In this document: positions 42,004-48,422 of the stretch, piece after piece | How positions within the stretch are numbered: the first letter of the stretch is position 1 | Layout: each line of letters starts with the position of its first letter | Assembly (NCBI RefSeq): GCF_025244825.1 | Contig: NZ_CP104263.1 | Span: 992,001 to 1,056,000, forward strand | Reading direction: 5' to 3' | Length of the DNA stretch: 64,000 nucleotides | Source: Arthrobacter jinronghuae | GTDB taxonomy: Bacteria > Actinomycetota > Actinomycetes > Actinomycetales > Micrococcaceae | Made by a program: the position numbers and the translations under genes | The notes under the pieces: model-generated | What the model saw: the letters and a program-made list of their open reading frames with translations, nothing else | Database searches by the model: none | What the model was told of the DNA's origin: nothing

Positions 42004-42894
42004 ATGGGTAAAAATTCATTCGTCTCGGTCATTGAATTGAGAGTTATTGTGGGGGTAATCATGCGCCGATGGCTTCTGATAGTGACAATGGCGCTGCTCT
42101 TTGGGGCGGCAGGGCTTGTCCTCGGAGCAGCCGTGCCCGTGACCTACTCAGCCGGCGCATCACTGACCGTTGCACCGCTCACTACCTCACCGTTCGCCTC
42201 CTCGGCACCGCAGCAGGTGAACATGGCCACCGAGCGCGAGGTGATGGCCTCGAGGGAAGTTGCCCAAACTGCAGCTGAGAGCCTGGACGATGTGACTGTG
42301 GATGAGCTGATGGAACAGACTTCCGTCGCAGCACCTACGGGTTCGCAGGTCTTGAAGGTGAGTGTGCGGGATGCAGACGCGCGAACGGCTGCTGACCGGG
42401 CCAATGCACTGGCCCAGGCCTACCTTGATTTCCGAAGGGCTGGCGCCGGTGAAATCGCCGCAGGGCAGATCGAACTGCTGAATCAGCAGGTCGCGGAGTT
42501 GACGTCCGCCGATTCCCTGTCGGAAGCGGAAAGGGATGAGCTGTCCGCGCTGCACGAGCAGTTGACCGAGCTCAGCCTTGTCGGTGAAATTCCAGGCCGC
42601 GTTATTTCCTCCGCCGCCGTTCCAACTGCCCCGGCTTCCCCGGGGGTCATGGTTTACACGACGGCCGGGGTGGCGCTCGGCCTGCTCGTGGGCTGCACGC
42701 TGGCGCTGGCGGGCGCCAGGAGTAGCCGAAGGAGCACATCCGGGGAGCGCGGTAAGCGTCATTCCGACTCCCTGACCGCTGATGTGCGGGATGGCGGGAG
42801 AGCCGCCGGAGCACATCGCACCGGCTCGGACAGGCCTGCCGGTCCGGCCGATAATCCAGGCCGCGAAGCAACGGGCAACCGGGTCCAGGTCTAG
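42004..42894 (+). CDS. Wzz/YveK-like chain-length determinant family protein
   Basis: 296 residues. An N-terminal transmembrane helix (about 20-45, RRWLLIVTMALLFGAAGLVL), an extracytoplasmic helical region with YSAGASLTVAPL and a coiled stretch of AADRANALAQAYLDFRR type, and a second transmembrane helix (VYTTAGVALGLLVGCTLALA) define the polysaccharide co-polymerase fold. A basic, disordered cytoplasmic tail follows. There is no tyrosine-kinase domain, so it differs from the Wzc-like protein at 62061. ATG 42004 is chosen (GGGGGAAAAC upstream); an earlier in-frame TTG precedes the predicted transcription start. First gene before the Alg14/Alg13-like pair. Confidence 0.82.
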   Translation: MGKNSFVSVIELRVIVGVIMRRWLLIVTMALLFGAAGLVLGAAVPVTYSAGASLTVAPLTTSPFASSAPQQVNMATEREVMASREVAQTAAESLDDVTVDELMEQTSVAAPTGSQVLKVSVRDADARTAADRANALAQAYLDFRRAGAGEIAAGQIELLNQQVAELTSADSLSEAERDELSALHEQLTELSLVGEIPGRVISSAAVPTAPASPGVMVYTTAGVALGLLVGCTLALAGARSSRRSTSGERGKRHSDSLTADVRDGGRAAGAHRTGSDRPAGPADNPGREATGNRVQV

Positions 42895-42930
42895 GGCCGG
42901 CAGCGCCGGAATCTACGGGGGAGGAACGGT

Positions 42931-43380
42931 ATGAGAATCCTATTAGTTAGTTCCGGCGGCGGGCACCTGGCCCAACTACTGCCCCTGCGTCCATGGTGGG
43001 GAAAGCAGGAGCGGCGATGGGTTTCCGTTCGGCAAAGCGAAGTGGAAAACACGTTGTCCGGCGAGAGCGTGGTGTGGGCGCACTTTCCCACCACCCGGAG
43101 CGTTCCGAATGCCTTGCGAAACCTGTTTCTTTCCTGGCCCACCCTCAGGAACTTTCGGCCCGATATCCTCGTCTCCGCGGGCGCCGGCGTCAGCGTCCCG
43201 TTCTTTATCATGGGAAAAATGCTGGGAATTCGCACCGTATATATCGAATGCTTTGATCGGATTACATTACCGACACTGAGCGGGCGGATCTGTTATCCGC
43301 TGTCTGACGTTTTTTGTATTCAGTGGGAAGAGCAGAGAGAATTTTATCCGGATGCACTCAATATAGGGCCCCTGTTATGA
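42931..43380 (+). CDS. Alg14/PssD-like glycosyltransferase subunit
   Basis: 149 residues. It begins MRILLVSSGGGHLAQLLPL, the Gly-rich start typical of the Alg14/PssD/EpsE family, with later FRPDILVSAGAGVSVPFFIM. This subunit anchors the catalytic Alg13-like partner at the membrane. The family transfers GlcNAc or, in bacterial EPS systems, glucuronic acid to lipid-linked sugar. ATG with GGGGAGG upstream. The stop overlaps the next start (ATGA), a sign of a two-subunit enzyme. UDP-glucuronate could come from ugd at 56114. Confidence 0.88.
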   Translation: MRILLVSSGGGHLAQLLPLRPWWGKQERRWVSVRQSEVENTLSGESVVWAHFPTTRSVPNALRNLFLSWPTLRNFRPDILVSAGAGVSVPFFIMGKMLGIRTVYIECFDRITLPTLSGRICYPLSDVFCIQWEEQREFYPDALNIGPLL

Positions 43381-43943
43381 ATTCCCCGGAATATCGGATT
43401 ATTGTGTCCCTCGGTACTGACTATCACCGTTTTGACCGGCTGGTGCATTGGATCGACCATTGGCTCGGCCTGTTCGCGGAACCGCCGTCCTGCCTGGTGC
43501 AGCACGGTTCCAGCATCGCCCCGCAGCTGGCGAAGGGCATAGACCGCATGCCCCGTTCGGAACTTCTGGACCTCTACCGGGACGCTGACCTGGTGGTGGT
43601 GCAGGGCGGTCCCGGTTCGATTCTTGATGCCAGGGAAGCGGGCCATATTCCGGTAGCTGTCCCTCGGCTACCGCAGCTTGATGAGGTGGTCGACGCGCAC
43701 CAGCTCGCCTTCACCAAGGCCATGCAGGAACGGGGGGAGGCAGTAATGGCCACCCGGTTGGAAGAGTTGATCCTGCTGGGGGAGGCGGTGCTACGGAGTC
43801 CGGGACAGGCACGAACAGTGCCGCGGCCCCCTGGCGGGGCGGAAGCAGCCGGGGTACTGGGCCGGGCTGTCACCGACCTCGTTTCAACGCCGCCCCAGCG
43901 GCATACCCTCCGACGGTTGCGGCAGGTGTGGCTTCGCCGCTAG
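43377..43943 (+). CDS. Alg13/PssE-like glycosyltransferase catalytic subunit
   Basis: 188 residues from the ATG overlapping the Alg14-like stop. The GT28 C-terminal-like fold is visible: IIVSLGTDYHRFDRLVHWI near the N-terminus, LYRDADLVVVQGGPGSILDA with the nucleotide-sugar-binding GGPGS, and VAVPRLPQLDEVVDAHQ. It should act only with its Alg14-like partner. The last 60 bases overlap the convergent Wzx-like gene, an unusually long 3' overlap; the C-terminal ~20 residues are basic and may be an extension. Confidence 0.87.
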   Translation: MNSPEYRIIVSLGTDYHRFDRLVHWIDHWLGLFAEPPSCLVQHGSSIAPQLAKGIDRMPRSELLDLYRDADLVVVQGGPGSILDAREAGHIPVAVPRLPQLDEVVDAHQLAFTKAMQERGEAVMATRLEELILLGEAVLRSPGQARTVPRPPGGAEAAGVLGRAVTDLVSTPPQRHTLRRLRQVWLRR

Positions 43944-45446
43944 CGCAGCCAGGCCCAAAGGACGCCGCAGGGCGGCCAGCAACACGGCGTAAAGGGTGCC
44001 GCCGCACACGAGGAGAAGCAGCAGTCCGTGGAAGGTTGGACCCGTTGCCCAGCGCAGGAACCAGCCACCGAGACCGAAAACGGAAAACGCCAAAGCCGCC
44101 GGGAGCGCCACTACGTTGAGCCGCAGTCCAATACCCAGGAAGACCCGGACCTGGAAAGCGGCCAGGCCTGTGTCCACTAGGGCCGCGGAGGACCAGGCAA
44201 TCACAGCTCCGTACAGGCCCAGGGCGGGAACCAGGAACAGGTTCAGAATGAGGGCCACGGCAAGGGCCGCGATTTTATTCAGGAGCTGCCAACGGCTGCG
44301 TCCGGACATCAGCAGCACGCTCTGGACTCCGCCCGCGGAAACCACCAGGAGCATGGTGGCGGCAATAACGGTGAACGCGCCGGAAGCTACGTCGAACCCC
44401 TCGCCGAAGATGCGCAGCACCGGAGCACCGAAAAGAAGGTAGACAAGGTACAGCGGCCAGGCCCCCAGGATCAGCAACCGGGTGACGGAATTGAAGAGCC
44501 GGGCAGCCGAAGCCACGTCTCCCACCGCGAGGGCCGCGCTGAGTGAGGGGCCGGAAACAATCCGTGCGGTGTGGTCCAGCATGCTTCCCAGCCTGATGCA
44601 CCGGTTGACCACCCCGTAGACGCCGGCCGCTGCTGGACCGAGGAAAACCGCCACGGCCAATACATCCACCCATTCGAGCAGGATCTCCACTCCGGAGCTC
44701 GCTCCACGTGCACCGGAAAAAGACCAGAACGTGCGCCGGGACGGGGCGCCGGAACCGGTCCGTGGCTGTTGTGGTTCTGCGGAAGTACGGTGGATCCTGA
44801 GCGTGCGCCGCAGAAGCAGGGCCGCCGCAAGACAGACGATTAGCACCGGGACGGACCAAGCGGCGGAAAGGGCGCCGATGCCGGCACCTATCCCGATGGC
44901 CGCACAGAGCCCCGCCAGCCGAAGCAACGGTAGGGCCAGATTCTGGAGCGCTGCAAACCGGATGATTTCCCCGCTGCCGCGCAGCGCGCCGAACAAGACC
45001 GTCATCAGGCTGCCGATAATGATGAACGGGGCAGCGGAACGGATGCCTGCTTCGACATCGGCGCCCCAGAGGTCCGCTACGGCAGGAGCCGCCACCCACA
45101 GGGCAACAGCTACTGAGGTAGCGGCAACCGCAACGGGTACCAGCGCCGTGGACAACAGGGAAGCAGCCTCATGCTCCCGGCCCAGCGCCCGGCCGGCGGA
45201 GAGGAACCGCACCAGCCCGGTATCCGCACCAAACGTACACAGGGTGGTGAGGATTGCGAAGGAAGCACTGATTTGGAAAAAGACGCCTGCCCCTTCGGCG
45301 CCCAGCCTATTGCTCACCAGGAGCGTAGTGCCGAAGGCCAGAGCGGATCCCGAGAGAACCAGGAGCAGCGAAACCGTCCCCGTGCGGGCCAGTGTGCCGC
45401 CCGGGGGCCGGGCCGGACCTCCGCCCGGCTGCCCGGCGGCACTCAC
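43884..45446 (-). CDS. Wzx-type polysaccharide flippase (MOP superfamily)
   Basis: 520-residue polytopic membrane protein with about 12-14 hydrophobic segments, starting GTVSLLLVLSGSALAFGTTLL followed by VSNRLGAEGAGVFFQI. This fits the MOP/Wzx flippases that move undecaprenyl-linked repeat units across the membrane. GTG start overlapping the Wzy-like stop (GTGA). It is the last gene of a six-gene minus-strand operon that begins near 52015. Confidence 0.87.
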   Translation of the reverse strand: MSAAGQPGGGPARPPGGTLARTGTVSLLLVLSGSALAFGTTLLVSNRLGAEGAGVFFQISASFAILTTLCTFGADTGLVRFLSAGRALGREHEAASLLSTALVPVAVAATSVAVALWVAAPAVADLWGADVEAGIRSAAPFIIIGSLMTVLFGALRGSGEIIRFAALQNLALPLLRLAGLCAAIGIGAGIGALSAAWSVPVLIVCLAAALLLRRTLRIHRTSAEPQQPRTGSGAPSRRTFWSFSGARGASSGVEILLEWVDVLAVAVFLGPAAAGVYGVVNRCIRLGSMLDHTARIVSGPSLSAALAVGDVASAARLFNSVTRLLILGAWPLYLVYLLFGAPVLRIFGEGFDVASGAFTVIAATMLLVVSAGGVQSVLLMSGRSRWQLLNKIAALAVALILNLFLVPALGLYGAVIAWSSAALVDTGLAAFQVRVFLGIGLRLNVVALPAALAFSVFGLGGWFLRWATGPTFHGLLLLLVCGGTLYAVLLAALRRPLGLAALAAKPHLPQPSEGMPLGRR

Positions 45447-46726
45447 TCCGCCCCGTAGCGGCCGCGCAGGAGCAGTGCCAGGACCACGAACACGGCAGTC
45501 AGCTGCATAACGTCAAATCCGTAAAAGGGGACCATCACGAGCGCTGCCACTGGAACGCTGTGCAGCCACAGTCCGACGGTGGACGGGGTATGCCAGGTGC
45601 GCAGTACGGCGCCGGCCAGGAAATACAGGAACAGGCCCAATCCCACCAGACCGTAGGAGAACATCAGCATCCAGAGATACCCCTGCGTACCCAGGGAAAC
45701 CCCGATGGTCTCTTCCAACTGCGGGGTGCCGTAGCCAAGCAGCGGCTGTTCCAAGGTTGCCTGCCATGTCTGCCGGTACAGGCTCAGGCGACCCGAGGTG
45801 CTGTCGCTGTACAGCTGGCGGTCGAGGATCTCCTGCAGCGAGCCAGTTGCCACGATCGTTCCGCCGGCCAGCAGCATCCCGGCAAGGCCCAGGGCTGCCG
45901 CTGCAAGCCGTCCCCGGAAGGCCAGACGGATGACCACGTAGACCACGGCGGCGCCCAGGCCCACGAGCATTCCCCGGTTGCTGGTTGCCAGCGCCGGCCA
46001 GAAGGACACTGCCATGCCCAGCACCAGCAGGGCCTTGGCGAGCGGCGATCGGACCAGGGCGACGGCGGCGCAGGCTACCGGGGTCAGGACCGCAAACATA
46101 ACGCCCCAGCTGTTGGCGTAGGGAAACGGTGCTGCGGGGCGGTTGAAGGCTTCCGGGGCGCCTCCGGGGTGTTGGACCTCGGCAAGGGGAGGCAGGACCA
46201 GGTTCCGCACCAGGGGGTTTTCGAGCAGGGCATCCGGAAGAATCAGCCCCACGGGAGTGGTGAGGCGGTAGTCGGGGAAGTAGATGGCGGTGATCCCGAG
46301 AAGGACAATCGCCAGCCACATCGCCAGCAGACCGTAAACCACCTTGCGCACCGGCAGGCTATCCCGGGCATTGATGACGTACAGCAGGAAAATTCCCACT
46401 GCCAGCAGGATCCCGCTGCGCTGTCCGTAGGCCAGCAGCGAAGCTCCGGAGAGCAGGTTGATGCCGGCTGCCGCTACCCAGACCAGGAAAGCGGCCCACG
46501 GCAGGATCCCCGGGACCAGCACCGTGCCTCCGCGGGCCAGCATCAGTACAGCCATGACTCCCGCCAGGATCAACGGCATAAAGGCTGCTGCCCCCAGGGC
46601 CCACCAAAGGGGGAAGCCAACCAGCAACAGCATCAAAGGCCAGGCTGGAAGCGGTTGCCGGACGACCAGCTCGGCTGCCGGAGACGAAAAGTGCAGGTCC
46701 CGCCGCGTCAGCGCAGTGGCGCTCAA
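45443..46726 (-). CDS. O-antigen ligase / Wzy-type polymerase family membrane protein
   Basis: 427 residues from a TTG at 46726. About ten or more hydrophobic segments surround a periplasmic loop with the Wzy_C/WaaL-like block STSGRLSLYRQTWQ, EQPLLGYGTPQLEE and TQGYLWMLMFSYGLVGLGLF. It should polymerise repeat units or ligate glycan to an acceptor. The TTG overlaps the GT2 stop as TTGA, with a GAGGG-type SD just upstream. The frame is open for 89 more codons, but that text is the GT2 shadow. Whether it is a polymerase or a ligase cannot be told. Confidence 0.85.
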   Translation of the reverse strand: MSATALTRRDLHFSSPAAELVVRQPLPAWPLMLLLVGFPLWWALGAAAFMPLILAGVMAVLMLARGGTVLVPGILPWAAFLVWVAAAGINLLSGASLLAYGQRSGILLAVGIFLLYVINARDSLPVRKVVYGLLAMWLAIVLLGITAIYFPDYRLTTPVGLILPDALLENPLVRNLVLPPLAEVQHPGGAPEAFNRPAAPFPYANSWGVMFAVLTPVACAAVALVRSPLAKALLVLGMAVSFWPALATSNRGMLVGLGAAVVYVVIRLAFRGRLAAAALGLAGMLLAGGTIVATGSLQEILDRQLYSDSTSGRLSLYRQTWQATLEQPLLGYGTPQLEETIGVSLGTQGYLWMLMFSYGLVGLGLFLYFLAGAVLRTWHTPSTVGLWLHSVPVAALVMVPFYGFDVMQLTAVFVVLALLLRGRYGAE

Positions 46727-47646
46727 ACCCCTCGCCCCCTCTTCTGCACAAACGCCAGGAGGGTGTCCGCGGAGACGGCACCCGTTGCCACGAGGACTGC
46801 GGCATAGGCCCGGACCTGGGCAGGATCGCGTCGCAGGGCGCTGCGGGCCCACCTCCACGCCTCGCTCCGGTGCCCCAGCGCGGCGTGCGCAAAGGCTACC
46901 TGCCCGGCAATCCGGGCCGTCCCCGCAGCGCTGGTGGAGAACTCGGGAAACTTCCGCAGCAGATACGTCAGGCCGGCGACGAGCATCTCCCATTTTCCGG
47001 CGTACATCGAGTGTTCGCCCCAGCGCACCAGCACCAGGGGTTCCTGCACGCAGCGGACGTGACCGAAGCGGGTGGCCCGCAGGAGCAGGTCATAATCCTC
47101 CCCGTAGGAGGCGGGCAGTGTTTCGTCAACGAGCCCGATCCGTCCAGTGAGATCGGCCCGCCGGTAGAGCAGGGACGAGGAATGGACGGCGGTAACCCGC
47201 GAGCGGAGCAGGTCCCGGAATCCGACCCTGGATGGAGGGGTGCGGACGGCCATGGAGGTATCCGAAATCAGCCGAAGGCCGGCGCCGATGGCCACCGCTG
47301 CCGTGTCCAGGCTCCAGGCGGCAAGCTGGCGGCTTAGCTTGGTTCGTTCCCACGCGTCGTCGTCGTCGCAGAAGCCCACATACACACCCCCGGCAGCGAG
47401 GATGCCGGTATTGCGGGCGCCGGCAAGGCCGGGGGAGCGGTGGTTGGTCATTACGGTCAGTGTCCTGCCCGGCGGGACCTGAACGTCGTCGAGCGGATCC
47501 GCGGACACTCGGTCGAAGACTACGAGGACCTCGACCTCCCCGGTGTAGTCCTGTGCCAGGGCGGCACGCACGGCATGGCGCAGGAGGACCCGACGGTCCA
47601 CCGTAGTGATCACCACGCTCACGGTCGGAGAGCTGGAGTTGTTCAC
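46723..47646 (-). CDS. Family 2 glycosyltransferase
   Basis: 307-residue GT-A fold inverting transferase. SVVITTVDRRVLLRHAVRAA opens the Rossmann-like domain. GLAGARNTGI and VGFCDDDDAWERTKL hold the metal-binding D-D-D motif, and ETLPASYGEDYDLLLR contains the ED catalytic-base motif. The donor and acceptor sugars are unknown. GTG start at 47646 with AAAGGA upstream; a longer open frame upstream overlaps the CDP-alcohol transferase gene and is not credible. It is 13 bp from that gene and overlaps the next one. Confidence 0.9.
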   Translation of the reverse strand: MNNSSSPTVSVVITTVDRRVLLRHAVRAALAQDYTGEVEVLVVFDRVSADPLDDVQVPPGRTLTVMTNHRSPGLAGARNTGILAAGGVYVGFCDDDDAWERTKLSRQLAAWSLDTAAVAIGAGLRLISDTSMAVRTPPSRVGFRDLLRSRVTAVHSSSLLYRRADLTGRIGLVDETLPASYGEDYDLLLRATRFGHVRCVQEPLVLVRWGEHSMYAGKWEMLVAGLTYLLRKFPEFSTSAAGTARIAGQVAFAHAALGHRSEAWRWARSALRRDPAQVRAYAAVLVATGAVSADTLLAFVQKRGRGV

Positions 47647-47659
47647 GGCAGGATTCCTT

Positions 47660-48421
47660 TCACAACGAGACCAAGGAGCGGTACTTGCGGCGCATTGAGG
47701 CAGCACCGGCCAAGAGGTTGAGCAGGAACAGGCAGCCATAGGCGATGAGGAACCCACCCTGGTTACCCCAGCAGGCAAACACCCAGCACAGGACGCCTGC
47801 ATCGGAGGGAAGCAGCAGGAAGGAACGCAGCCGTGACGGCGCCGGCTCCGGGCGGCCGGCCTGCCGGTGCCGGCGGACTAATTGCTCCGCCAGGATCTGG
47901 CTCATGAAGTGCCCGGCCGACAGGAGGCAGTACAGCATCGGCAGCGCCAGCACCAGGCGGGAGGCATCTGTGTGGAGCGCCCATCCGCCTAATACAGCCA
48001 GATGGACGGCCGGGGTCCGGACGGAATCCACCACGTGGTCCAGCCACTCTCCGGCCGGGCCGCCGCGCCCGGTCACCCGTGCCACTTGGCCGTCAGCGGA
48101 ATCCAGCACGTAGCCTGCCGCGAGCAGCACGGCGGCAGCCATACCTGTGATGACCCCGGGCGGCCGCAGGAGCAGCAGCAGGAGCCCGCACAGGGACACT
48201 GCTGCGCTCGCCGCCGTCACCATGTTGGGAGAAATCCGCAGGGCGACGGCAGCAGCGGCGGCATAGCGCGCGAGCCTGCGGTTGATCCAACGGGTATAGG
48301 CAGGGACGCCTGCTCCCGGCTTCTGCGCCTCGTCCAGCTGCGCCAGGCAGTCGCGGAAGGATACCGCGCCGGTCCTATCCCGCTCGGCGGCAGGCGCCCT
48401 GCTCATCTCCCGGCCCCGCAT
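47660..48421 (-). CDS. CDP-alcohol phosphatidyltransferase family membrane protein
   Basis: 253 residues, about six hydrophobic segments. It has the complete CDP-OH-P signature D-x2-DG-x2-AR-x8-G-x3-D-x3-D: Asp 107, Asp 110-Gly 111, Ala 114-Arg 115, Gly 124, Asp 128 and Asp 132. The family condenses a CDP-activated alcohol with an acceptor alcohol at the membrane. The EPS setting and the TagD-like gene at 40436 suggest a phospho-alcohol transfer linked to the glycan rather than bulk phospholipid synthesis. Its start follows the previous stop by one base. Confidence 0.88.
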   Translation of the reverse strand: MRGREMSRAPAAERDRTGAVSFRDCLAQLDEAQKPGAGVPAYTRWINRRLARYAAAAAVALRISPNMVTAASAAVSLCGLLLLLLRPPGVITGMAAAVLLAAGYVLDSADGQVARVTGRGGPAGEWLDHVVDSVRTPAVHLAVLGGWALHTDASRLVLALPMLYCLLSAGHFMSQILAEQLVRRHRQAGRPEPAPSRLRSFLLLPSDAGVLCWVFACWGNQGGFLIAYGCLFLLNLLAGAASMRRKYRSLVSL

Positions 48422-48422
48422 T

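Noticed and set aside
45443..46993. Longer Wzy-like protein beginning at 46993
   Set aside because: The extra 89 codons are a shadow of the GT2 gene; the TTG at 46726 has an SD and the usual TTGA overlap.
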